Source of the DNA: Opitutus sp.
GTDB lineage: Bacteria; Verrucomicrobiota; Verrucomicrobiia; Opitutales; Opitutaceae
Direction of reading: 5' to 3'
NCBI GenBank assembly: GCA_024707325.1
Contig: JANPZY010000001.1
Span: 1,922,501-1,986,500, forward strand
Length of the DNA stretch: 64,000 nt
The translations under genes and the position numbers were made by a program. The notes under the pieces are model-generated. The model saw only the letters and a list, made by a program, of their open reading frames with translations. It ran no database searches and was not told where the DNA came from. This document shows positions 56,199 to 64,000 of this stretch, piece by piece (within the stretch, counting starts at the first letter, position 1; every line of letters begins with the position of its first letter).

Positions 56199-58943
56199 AT
56201 GTCCGACCTAGTCACAGGCGCGGGTGATCCCGCGCAGTCATCCAGGAGTGCGTCGCCCTTGGTGGGTGCCGCCGGCTCGCGCGCGCCGTCGAAACACCAA
56301 CTCGTGCCCGGGCAGCGCTGGCGCGATTTCCTGGTCGGCGATGCGCTCGACGCATCGGGCATGGTTTTCCGGGCGGAAAACGCGTCGTCGATGGACGAAG
56401 TGATTCTGCGGGCGAGTCCGATCACCGATGCCACCGAATGGCGTCGCGGCGCCTGGGAGCGGCTCGTCGCGATGACCGACAAGCCCATCGTGCAATGCCT
56501 CGATGCGGTCGAGGAAAACGGCTGGCGTTACGAAAGCTCCGCGATGCCCGACGCGATGACGTTGCGCGGGTGGATGTCGAGCCACCTCGGCGGGGGCGAC
56601 GACGTGGAGGAAGTCGTGCGGCAGCTCGCGCCGATCCTCGCCGCCATGCATCGCGAAGGCGTCGTGCATCTCAATCTCCGGCCCGACACGATCTACGTGC
56701 GCGAATCCGAGCGCGGACTTGAGTTTCTGCTCGGTGGCTTCGAAGCGGCGACGCTCTACACGCAGCCGCGGCTCGCGCCCGCGGAAGTCGATCCATTCTA
56801 CGCGCCGCCGGAGGCCGCGGGCCTCACGCATCATCAACCCGGCTCGCGGCTTTGCGCGTGGGATTGGTGGTCCCTCGGCCGCATTATTCAGGAATACGTG
56901 CTCGGTCAGCACATCCTCGGTGTGCTGCTCGTGCGCGACGTCACGCGTCGCACGCCCGAACTCCGCGAGAAGGCCGAGCAGCTGCTCCTCGAGCGCATGC
57001 CGCAGGGTTACAAAGCCGGTGCGGTCGAAGAGATGCCGGACGTGCCGCCGGCGACGATGACGCTGTTGCGCGGATTGCTTTCAAGTTCGGCCGAGGCGCG
57101 GTGGGGCTGGGACGCGGCGCAGCGCTGGCTCAATCACGAGAGCGTGCGCGAGCACTACGATCTTCCCCGCACCGCTCGCCTGTGGTCGTGGAAAGGCCGC
57201 GCGTTCACGCTGCAGGAAGCGGTCGAGTTTTTCACGACGGAGGAGCACTGGGAGGAAGGCGAATACAACCTCTTCACCGCGGAAGATCCGACGACGCTCG
57301 CGCACTTTCTGCAGGAAACGCCGCGGCATCGCGACGAGTGGGAACGGCTGAAAGCCGCGCTCGATCTCGCGGAGCTGCCGGTGTGGGAAAACGTGCAGCC
57401 CGCGGCGCAGCGCCCGGCGATCGCCGCCGCCGGCTGGCTCGCGCTCGCAGGCATGTCGGGCGCAGCCACGCAACTGCGCGTGCGCGGCCGCGTCGTCGAC
57501 GTCGTGGGCATCATGGAATGGCTCGGCGATCCCACCGCGATGGATGCGGCGGCGATCGTGAACGGGTTGCTCGCGGCGCCGTTCGTGAAGTTCATCGAGC
57601 CGCTCGATGCCGCGGCCGGTCGCGTGCTCACGACCTTGTCCGAAACGGGACGCCACGCGGTGCATGTGTGCATCGAACACGGCTGGCTCGATCCGCAGGA
57701 TGGCGATCGGCATGCGCGCCTGCTGATGCTGACGCTCCATCCCGCGAAGCAACTCGCGGAAATCGCAGCGCGCCTGCGTTCCAGCTACGCGACTTGTCGG
57801 CATCCGGTGCTGGCGCGGATGCTCGCCAGCGAAAAGCTGGAACCATGGGAGCAGGTGGTGCTCGCCTACACCGGCGAGTCGGCGCACCGGCATCAATTTG
57901 TCACGCATGCAGAGTGGACGCGTGAGCGCCTCGAGGAACTTGCGGGCATCGCTCGCCAGCTGTCCCGCGTGCTCTTCTGGCGAAAACTCCGGGGCGTGCT
58001 GCGCATCATCGCGCCGGGCGGCCGCCCGTATATCGCGTTCGCCGTGGCCGTGGCGGCGGGCGGATTGCTGATCGGTGGATTCTCCGGCTCGCTCCTCGCG
58101 GGTGGCGCCAGTCTGGTGGTTTTGGCGGGTCTGGCGTTCGGCGCCTTGTGGTGGCTCCGGCGCACGCTCGCGCGTCTCGATCCTGAGGCTCGCCCGTGGA
58201 ACTGGCGGGATACGGCCGGTCGCTGCGCGACCGAGTTGGTGCGTTTTCGTGAATTCGAAAACGTGTCCACCGCGGAGCTCGTTGGGCGGCTCGAAGCCGC
58301 GCGGGCCGAGTTTCGGCGGCTCAGCGAGACCAACACGCTCCCGTCGGAGCTGGCCGATCCACCTTGGTGGCAACTGGGTGCAATCATCGCGGCCGCTGCG
58401 ATCCTCTGCAGCACGGCGGTTTGGTTCACGACCCGCGGCGATGACGAACAATGGCTCGAAGACATCGCGGCGAACTCCCGCACTCTGCCGGATATGCCGC
58501 CGGCCCCGGCGGAGTTTACGCCTGAGCAGTTGGTGGCGTCGGGACTTTACGAAGTCGTCGACGATGGCTTCGGCCGCGGCCTGCGTGGTCCGCTCAAGTC
58601 ATGGAAACTGCACGCGCCCGGCGAGGTCGCGCCGCTGCCGGTGAAAGCCCACGCGCCGGCGTCGGCCGATCAAGCAGCCTTCGCCTTGGTGAGCGCCACG
58701 CTCACGCTCCAACCCTACGCCCGCAGCGCCGTGCACGTGCTCCTCGCGGTCCGTGTGCCGACCACGCGCGGATTTGGCGTGATGATCTTCAACACTCGCG
58801 ATCGCGTGCTCGTGAGCCGCGAGGTCATTCTCACCGAGGAGCCGTTGGAACACGAAACCTGGTATCAACTTGGGCGTCGCCGCGTGCTTTTCCTCGAGCC
58901 CCCGCTGCCGATCGGCGAGGAAATTTCCCTTGCGCCGCCCTGA
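56199..58943 (+). CDS. membrane protein with N-terminal pseudokinase domain
   Basis: A 914-residue protein related to Ser/Thr kinases in its first 320 residues, but with key residues changed. The catalytic-loop HRD-x4-N appears as VVHLNLRPDTIYV (Asp changed to Asn159). DFG is GGF (LLGGFEAA near 177-184). The VAIK Lys is replaced by Arg (VILRA, 68-72). A large helical region follows, then two hydrophobic segments (about 600-650), and another (IIAAAAILCSTAVWF, about 730). The C-terminal part is probably extracytoplasmic. It may scaffold or bind nucleotide without phosphotransfer. It stands just before prfB. Confidence 0.75.
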   Translation: MSDLVTGAGDPAQSSRSASPLVGAAGSRAPSKHQLVPGQRWRDFLVGDALDASGMVFRAENASSMDEVILRASPITDATEWRRGAWERLVAMTDKPIVQCLDAVEENGWRYESSAMPDAMTLRGWMSSHLGGGDDVEEVVRQLAPILAAMHREGVVHLNLRPDTIYVRESERGLEFLLGGFEAATLYTQPRLAPAEVDPFYAPPEAAGLTHHQPGSRLCAWDWWSLGRIIQEYVLGQHILGVLLVRDVTRRTPELREKAEQLLLERMPQGYKAGAVEEMPDVPPATMTLLRGLLSSSAEARWGWDAAQRWLNHESVREHYDLPRTARLWSWKGRAFTLQEAVEFFTTEEHWEEGEYNLFTAEDPTTLAHFLQETPRHRDEWERLKAALDLAELPVWENVQPAAQRPAIAAAGWLALAGMSGAATQLRVRGRVVDVVGIMEWLGDPTAMDAAAIVNGLLAAPFVKFIEPLDAAAGRVLTTLSETGRHAVHVCIEHGWLDPQDGDRHARLLMLTLHPAKQLAEIAARLRSSYATCRHPVLARMLASEKLEPWEQVVLAYTGESAHRHQFVTHAEWTRERLEELAGIARQLSRVLFWRKLRGVLRIIAPGGRPYIAFAVAVAAGGLLIGGFSGSLLAGGASLVVLAGLAFGALWWLRRTLARLDPEARPWNWRDTAGRCATELVRFREFENVSTAELVGRLEAARAEFRRLSETNTLPSELADPPWWQLGAIIAAAAILCSTAVWFTTRGDDEQWLEDIAANSRTLPDMPPAPAEFTPEQLVASGLYEVVDDGFGRGLRGPLKSWKLHAPGEVAPLPVKAHAPASADQAAFALVSATLTLQPYARSAVHVLLAVRVPTTRGFGVMIFNTRDRVLVSREVILTEEPLEHETWYQLGRRRVLFLEPPLPIGEEISLAPP

Positions 58944-58969
58944 GGTCTTTGGGGTCATGAGCGTTCATC

Positions 58970-60113
58970 ATGATCGCACCCGAGACCTTCGACCACATCG
59001 AGAACATCAAGAAGCGAGCCGGCCATCTATGGAGGTTTCTTTAACTGCGAACAAAAGCAGCGCGAGATAGAGGCCATGGAGGGCGAGATGGGCGCGCCCA
59101 CGTTCTGGGATAACAACGATCGCGCCCAGAAGCACATCGCCAAGCTCAACGGCCTCAAGAAAACCATCCTGCCGGTCGTCGCGTTTCAAAAGCGCGTCGA
59201 CGATCTGCCCGTCATGGTCGAGCTCGTCGAAGCCGCCACAGGCGCCGAGCAGGAGATGTATGCAAAGGAGCTCGACGAGCAGGTGGTCGCCATGACCACG
59301 GAACTCGACGAACTCGAGATCGCGTCGTTCCTCACGGGCCAGTTCGACAAGAACAACGCCATCTTCTCGATCCAGGCCGGCGCCGGCGGCACCGAGTCCA
59401 ACGACTGGGCCGACATGCTCTTCCGCATGTATACGCGCTGGGCCGAGCGTCGCGGGTTCACCTACGAACTCCAGGACGTGCAGCCCGGCGATCAGGCGGG
59501 CATCAGCAAGGCCACCATTCTCATCAAAGGCGAAAACGCCTACGGCTACGCCAAGGCCGAGCGCGGTGTGCACCGTCTCGTGCGCATCAGTCCGTTCGAC
59601 GCCAACAAGCGCCGTCACACGTCGTTCTGCGCCGTGGACGTCGTCGCCGAAATCACCGAGGACATCGACGTCGAGATCAACGAGAACGATCTCCGCATCG
59701 ATGTCTATCGCTCCTCCGGCAAGGGCGGTCAGGGCGTCAACACCACCGACTCCGCCGTGCGCATCACGCACATCCCGAGCGGCATCGTGGTCGTCTGCCA
59801 AAACGAGCGTTCGCAGCTCAAGAACAAGGCCGCCGCGATGAACGTCTTGAAAGCCCGCCTGTATGAAAAGAAGCAGGACGAGCAGCGCGCCGAGATGGAC
59901 AAGTTCTACGGCGAAAAAGGCGAAATCGGTTGGGGCGCGCAGATTCGCAGCTACGTGTTGCAACCTTACCAGATGGTGAAGGACCTCCGCACGGGCGTGA
60001 GCACGAGCGACACGCAGGCCGTCCTCGACGGCGACATCGACCGGTTCATCAACGCCTGGCTTCGCGCCGGCTGCCCGCGCCACCGCAACAAAGACATCCA
60101 GATGGACGAGTGA
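58970..60113 (+). CDS. prfB: peptide chain release factor 2, with programmed +1 frameshift
   Basis: RF2 terminates at UAA/UGA. The first 24 codons end CTT TAA (59039-59044), preceded by GGAGG three bases before CTT. Translation must slip by one base at CTT to continue [17 protein letters not shown] and the rest. Total is about 380 aa. The SPF anticodon-like tripeptide ([15 protein letters not shown]) and GGQ ([17 protein letters not shown]) are intact. The slip stop is UAA rather than the usual UGA. Start chosen at ATG 58970-58972, since an in-frame stop lies four codons earlier. Confidence 0.95.
59031..59045 (+). promoter_or_regulatory. programmed +1 frameshift site of prfB
   Basis: GGAGG-TTT-CTT-TAA-C: an internal Shine-Dalgarno-like GGAGG, a three-base spacer, the slippery CUU codon, stop UAA and C. 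Spacing is identical to the standard RF2 autoregulation site, but the stop is UAA instead of UGA and the next residue is Asn rather than Asp. Confidence 0.93.
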
Positions 60114-60217
60114 GCGGGCGCGTGATGGCCGGATTTGCGAGGAACTGACACGTTTATTCCCGTCTTTCCCTCGCGCTTCCGGCCTTCACTCTTTCAGTGC
60201 ACAGTTCTCCACGCTGC

Positions 60218-61636
60218 ATGAACCTCTCTCACGAACAAATCCGCTCCGCGCTCGCCGCCCAGCCGTTGTTCGAAGACAAGACGTGGCAGCTCTCGCCGTC
60301 CGCGTGGGTGCTCACGCCTGAGCAACACGCGCAGCTCGAGGCCATCGGTGCCGCCTGTCTCGAGTTTCACCAAGCGCTGGAGTCGCTGTATCTCCGCGCC
60401 GCGGCGGGAAAAAATCTCCTGCGCAATAAACCGCTCACCGCGCCGTGGGTCGTGGATTATCTCGATCGCGGCAAACCCGCCGCGCTGATCGAGCATGCGC
60501 GCGATCCGAAAAACCGTGGCGCGTTTCCCACGGTGCTGCGGCCGGATCTTCTGCTCACCGACGACGGATTCGCGCTGACCGAACTCGATTCCGTGCCCGG
60601 CGGCATCGGCCTCACCGCGTTTCTCAATCGTCTCTATCGCGACGGTGGGCAGTCGGGCGTGATCGGCGCCGACGACGCGATGGTGAAAAACTTTCACGCC
60701 TCGCTCGCTGCGCTGCGTCCCGAGTTGCCGAATCCGCTCATCGTCATCGCCGTGAGCGACGAAGCCGCGACCTACCGGCCCGAGATGGAGTGGCTCGCGC
60801 ATCAGCTCCAGCTCCTCGGCAAGCGCGTCTTCTGCCTCAAGCCTGAAGATATTTTCCCGCTCGGTTCGCAGCTTTGTTTCGATGTCGAAGGCAACCCCGA
60901 GAAGATCGATATCATCTATCGCTTCTTCGAACTCTTCGACCTCGCGAACGTTCGCACCGCGAAGTTCATCTTCGAAAGCTGGGCCGCCGGCGAAGTCGCG
61001 ATTGCGCCGCCGCTGCGCCATTTCCAGGAGGAGAAACTCGCGCTCGCGCTTTTCCATCACCACCTGCTGCAGGACTACTGGCAGGAAGCGCTCAGCAGTC
61101 GCGCGCTCAAACTCCTGCGTGCGCTCATTCCGCAATCCTGGGTCATGGATCCTGCGCCGCTGCCGCCCGGCGCCGTGCTCGACGGACCGCGCATCGGTGG
61201 ACGCGCCCTCAACAACTGGCGCGACCTCGCGAACGCGTCGCAGAAGGAGCGCGATCTCATCATCAAAGTCAGCGGCTACCACGAAACCGCGTGGGGCGCG
61301 CGCAGCGTGGTGCTCGGCAGCGATTGTTCACGCGACGAGTGGCAGCAAGGCATCGAGCGCGCGATCGAACTCGCGCCGGAAAACCTGCACATTCTCCAAA
61401 CCTATCGGAAACCGAAGCGCGCCGAGCATCCGCTCTACGTGCCCGCGTCTCCGGAAAGTGGAGACAGCGGATTCGCCTCGGTGACGCGCGCCGGCCGCCT
61501 GCGGCTGTGCCCGTATTACTTCGTGATCGGCGGCAAGGCGCAGCTCTCCGGCGCACTCGCGACGTTCTGCCCGCCTGACAAGAAGATCATCCACGGCATG
61601 CAGGACGCCGCGCTCCTCCCGACCCGAGTCGGGTAA
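60218..61636 (+). CDS. conserved hypothetical protein, possibly ATP-grasp-like
   Basis: A 472-residue soluble protein that I do not recognise with certainty. Segments such as LLTDDGFALTELDSVPGGIG, IDIIYRFFELFDLANVRT and IHGMQDAALLPT are suggestive of an ATP-grasp or glutathionylspermidine-synthase-like ligase, but no clear nucleotide motif can be pinned down. No membrane helices. The final codons and the stop (TAA 61634-61636) lie inside the first unit of a 22-bp array, so the array has replaced the natural 3' end. Start at ATG 60218-60220, seven codons inside the longest frame. Confidence 0.6.
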   Translation: MNLSHEQIRSALAAQPLFEDKTWQLSPSAWVLTPEQHAQLEAIGAACLEFHQALESLYLRAAAGKNLLRNKPLTAPWVVDYLDRGKPAALIEHARDPKNRGAFPTVLRPDLLLTDDGFALTELDSVPGGIGLTAFLNRLYRDGGQSGVIGADDAMVKNFHASLAALRPELPNPLIVIAVSDEAATYRPEMEWLAHQLQLLGKRVFCLKPEDIFPLGSQLCFDVEGNPEKIDIIYRFFELFDLANVRTAKFIFESWAAGEVAIAPPLRHFQEEKLALALFHHHLLQDYWQEALSSRALKLLRALIPQSWVMDPAPLPPGAVLDGPRIGGRALNNWRDLANASQKERDLIIKVSGYHETAWGARSVVLGSDCSRDEWQQGIERAIELAPENLHILQTYRKPKRAEHPLYVPASPESGDSGFASVTRAGRLRLCPYYFVIGGKAQLSGALATFCPPDKKIIHGMQDAALLPTRVG

Positions 61637-61759
61637 GAGTCCGCACCGGGTCGAGCCACAGTCCGTCTCGAGTCGGGACAAGGTGCGCACCACGTCGAGC
61701 CAAGGTGCGGGCATGGTCGAGACAGGGTGCGGACGATGTCGCGACGAAGTGCGGCGCGA
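61628..61759 (+). repeat. 22-bp tandem array, six units (locus 6)
   Basis: Units begin at 61628, 61650, 61672, 61694, 61716 and 61738, all exactly 22 bp and in the locus-1 orientation. The first unit contains the TAA of the preceding gene. Forms the first part of the second composite element. Confidence 0.85.
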
Positions 61760-61850
61760 GGGGAGATTGATCACGGAAATACGGAAGCACGGAAACAGCT
61801 GGAATCGCGGAAACGCGGAGGAAGAAAGACAGAGAGGAGTTTCCCGTTCC
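61760..61850 (+). repeat. GAAAC-word module of the composite element, copy 2
   Basis: GATCACGGAAATACGGAAGC, then ACGGAAACAGC, GCGGAAACGCGGAGG and AAGACAGAGAGG. Same word order as the minus strand of 52717-52824. Confidence 0.75.
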
Positions 61851-61946
61851 TGTCATTCTGAGCGCAGCGAAGAATCCAGTGAGCGCTTCGCTGCGGACCA
61901 CGGCTACGCATCTCCAACTGGATTCTTCGCTTCGCTCAGAATGACA
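61851..61946. repeat. REP-type stem-loop (TGTCATTCTGAGCG family), copy 2
   Basis: A 96-base palindrome with arms 61851-61879 and 61918-61946. The loop GCGCTTCGCTGCGG..CACGGCTACGCA has the same plus-strand orientation as in copy 1, although the flanking modules are inverted. Confidence 0.9.
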
Positions 61947-62116
61947 AAGAGACCGCAAAAAATGGGGGCTGCGGCGCTCTCATCGCGGCTGGGTGGCTCT
62001 CGAACGCGACGAGGGCGTCGCGTCTCCATTTGTGAGTTCGGTGGAGCCCGGCGTCCTCGCTGGTTGTCGGCTGTGCGGGCAAAAGTCGTGCCGCGCTAGC
62101 GTGCGGAGCACTCCGT

Positions 62117-62180
62117 AATCTTTCTCTTTCTCGATCGTTCGCGTCGCGAATTCGAGAACGAGAACGATTACGAGAACGAC
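62117..62180. repeat. imperfect palindrome GTAATC...GATTAC
   Basis: GTAATCTTTCTCTTTCTCG pairs with CGAGAACGAGAACGATTAC around a short GTTCGCGTCGCGAATT core. It lies just downstream of the lactonase stop on the minus strand and may end that transcript or be a dispersed palindrome; there is no clean T-run. Confidence 0.65.
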
Positions 62181-62195
62181 CGGGGGCGATGGCGC

Positions 62196-63251
62196 TCAGT
62201 CGAAGAACGCGACGCAGACGGGCATCGAGACGATGGCGGTCGAGTCGATCTTCGTGAGCCGGCCGGTGCTCGCATCCACGCGAAAGACGGTGAGGTCGTT
62301 CGAGGTTTGATTGGCAGCGACGAGCCACTTGCCGTCGGGCGAGAGCGCGAAGTTGCGCGGGTGCTTGCCGCCCACCGGCACGGTTTCCACGTGCGAGAGT
62401 TTGCCCTGCGCGGCGTCGAAGCGGAAGACGACGAGGCTGTCGTGGCCGCGATTGGAGCCGTAGACGTATTCACCGTTTGGATGCACGCGCACTTCGGCCG
62501 TCGTGTTTTCGCCGGTGAAACCGGCGGGCAGCGTCGATTGCGTGTCGGTCGGCGTGAGCGAGCCGTTGGTGGCGTCGTAGGCGTAGCAGACGAGCGTGCC
62601 GCCCATTTCGTTGATCACGAAAAGATGGCGGCCGTCGCGCGAGAAGGCCGCGTGGCGCGGGCCGACGCCGGGCTCGGTGGTGATGAACGGCGGTTCGGCG
62701 GGCGTGAGTGTCGCGGCTTCGGGATCGAGCCGGTAGGTGAAGATTTTATCGAGCCCGAGATCGCAGACGATCACGTGGCGGTTGTCCGGCGAGATCGTGA
62801 CGGAGTGCGCGTGCGCGGTGTCCTGTCGCTCGCGGTTCACGCTGGAGCCGCGGTGTTGAAGCAGCGTGCCCGGGCGGCCGAGTTTTCCGTCTGGGCCGAT
62901 GGGCAGCGAAGCGACGACGCCGGTGTGATAGTGCGCGACGACGAGCGTGCGGCCAGTCTGATCGACGACGAGATGGCAGGGCGCCTTGCCGCCGGCGGGT
63001 TGCGGCGCCTGGAGTGGCGTGAGCGAAAGCGTGAGCGGATTGATCGCGTAGGCGCTGGCGAGCGCGTCGGTTTCGCTGACGGCGAAGAGAAAGCGCTTGT
63101 CGGGCGAGAGCGCGACGAAGGACGGATTCGACGTTTCGGCTGCGACAACCGGGGTGGAGAGCGCGCCGGTCGCGGCGTCGAGGTCGACGCGATAAATGCC
63201 TTTGCCGCCGCTGCGGGTATAGGTGCCGAGGAAGAGGTGGTGCTTGTGCAT
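62196..63251 (-). CDS. lactonase family protein (6-phosphogluconolactonase YbhE type)
   Basis: A seven-bladed beta-propeller of 351 aa. FLGTYTRSGGKGIYRVDLD starts the first blade, with repeated blade motifs such as FVALSPDKRFLFAV, SVTISPDNRHVIVCD and EVRVHPNGEYVYGSNRGHDS, then ALSPDGKWLVAANQ. YbhE hydrolyses 6-phosphogluconolactone, although many relatives have other lactone substrates. ATG 63249-63251 was chosen over a five-codon-longer frame because of the family start. No signal peptide. Confidence 0.9.
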   Translation of the reverse strand: MHKHHLFLGTYTRSGGKGIYRVDLDAATGALSTPVVAAETSNPSFVALSPDKRFLFAVSETDALASAYAINPLTLSLTPLQAPQPAGGKAPCHLVVDQTGRTLVVAHYHTGVVASLPIGPDGKLGRPGTLLQHRGSSVNRERQDTAHAHSVTISPDNRHVIVCDLGLDKIFTYRLDPEAATLTPAEPPFITTEPGVGPRHAAFSRDGRHLFVINEMGGTLVCYAYDATNGSLTPTDTQSTLPAGFTGENTTAEVRVHPNGEYVYGSNRGHDSLVVFRFDAAQGKLSHVETVPVGGKHPRNFALSPDGKWLVAANQTSNDLTVFRVDASTGRLTKIDSTAIVSMPVCVAFFD

Positions 63252-63370
63252 GTCGATTATCCGCAAAACCGCGCATCATCGCGCGGGAGTTTCAGCGTGC
63301 AAGAGCCGCGTCGCTCAATCGATGAGTGCGCGGCGCGGTTTCAAGAAGGGGCGGCTTTTTCGCGCGCGCG

Positions 63371-64000
63371 TCAGGCGTCGGGTTCGCCGTGTTCCGGCAG
63401 CCACCACGAAGCGATGGCCGCCGCGAACGCGACGCCACTCGAGATGAGCAGCGCGGTGCGGAAATCGCCGACGGGTGCGAGCCAGCCGAAGATCACCGAC
63501 GCGATCGCGGCGGCGAGACGTCCGATGTTGAAACAGAAACCCGCACCCGTGGTGCGAAGCAGGGTGGGGAAGAGTGGCGGCAGATACATTGTGAAGAGCC
63601 CGAACACGCCGGAGAAAAGTCCGACGAGCGGCACCCAGAACCACGCGAGTTCGCCGAAGCCGCGCGGCACGATGAACGCGCCCGCCATGCTGGCGAAGAG
63701 CGCGAACATGAGGACGAGGATCGCGCGGCGGTTGCCCCACAGCCGCGCGAACCAGCCGGCGAGATAATTGCCGCCGATCGAGACGAAGATCATGAGGAAA
63801 AACGCGGCGGAGATGAGCCGCGTGATTTCGCCCGGGGGCGTGCCTTCCTCCGCGAGCAAGCGACGGAGATGTTGCGCGTGCCAGAACAGGAACAACCACC
63901 ACGCGGAAAGGCTGAGTGCGCAAACCGTGAGCGTGCGCCACGTGGTGCTCGCAACCCGGCCGCGGAAGAGATCGACGATGCCCGGCTTCGGCGCATCGGT
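63371..64000 (-). CDS. MFS transporter, C-terminal part (truncated by window edge)
   Basis: A major-facilitator protein whose 5' end lies beyond the window. About 209 codons are visible, starting around DAPKPGIVDLFRGR. Six hydrophobic helices follow (LSAWWLFLFWHA, AAFFLMIFVSIGGNYLAG, ILVLMFALFASMAGAFI, VPLVGLFSGVFGLFTMYL and others). LPPLFPTLLRTTGAGFCFNIGR is the type of loop seen in sugar-acid/aromatic transporters of the ACS/SHS families. The substrate is unknown. Confidence 0.85.
   Translation of the reverse strand, partial: TDAPKPGIVDLFRGRVASTTWRTLTVCALSLSAWWLFLFWHAQHLRRLLAEEGTPPGEITRLISAAFFLMIFVSIGGNYLAGWFARLWGNRRAILVLMFALFASMAGAFIVPRGFGELAWFWVPLVGLFSGVFGLFTMYLPPLFPTLLRTTGAGFCFNIGRLAAAIASVIFGWLAPVGDFRTALLISSGVAFAAAIASWWLPEHGEPDA

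Larger units (their letters stand above)
61637..62195. other. 559-base spacer of repeats between the unknown gene and the lactonase
   Basis: Contains most of the 22-bp array, a GAAAC module, a REP-type stem-loop, and near the end a GTAATC...GATTAC palindrome (62117-62180). I see no gene in it. Confidence 0.6.

Overview
The window is GC-rich bacterial chromosome, densely coded on both strands. Gram-negative architecture is shown by lpxA, an outer-membrane barrel, TatC and LPS-type glycosyltransferases. Overall gene style, the urt-ure operon and the many word-like intergenic palindromes suggest a Verrucomicrobiota member, possibly near Opitutaceae; this is an inference, because no rRNA is present.

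Layout. 1-1690 (minus): pyrH-frr-proB (proB partial). 1762-4738 (minus): a sugar ABC importer (binding lipoprotein plus two permeases, no ATPase). 4981-6545 (plus): an SPW membrane protein and topoisomerase IB. 6688-16982 (minus) and 17426-23161 (plus): a large divergent envelope-glycan locus. It has an ABC exporter, a methyltransferase, several CgeB-type and GT4/GT9 glycosyltransferases, dehydrogenases, an epimerase, a nucleotidyltransferase, inositol-phosphate synthase and a glycosidase that looks circularly permuted. 23190-30361: wrbA, tRNA-Gln, an AraC regulator, small enzymes, a carboxylesterase, lpxA and hflX. 30465-39128: signalling genes, including a heme oxygenase / bacteriophytochrome / response regulator / hybrid kinase series. 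39254-41376: sucCD. 42482-52453: a porin followed by urtABCDE-ureABC (urea uptake plus urease). 53022-56079: gmd-fcl and tatC. 56199-60113: a membrane pseudokinase and prfB with programmed frameshift. 60218-64000: an unknown protein, a lactonase-family protein and a partial MFS transporter.

Three things stand out. First, the spacers are full of repeats: six loci of an exactly 22-bp-period tandem array, a three-module composite element present twice in opposite orientation, and a different imperfect palindrome in almost every spacer of the urea operon. Second, a leader-like structured RNA with mutually exclusive terminator pairing precedes an orphan 86-aa integrase-arm-like gene (31096-31590). 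Third, at least ten one-base indels, mostly in homopolymers, break otherwise intact genes. These indels look more like consensus errors than decay, so the affected genes are annotated across the frameshift.
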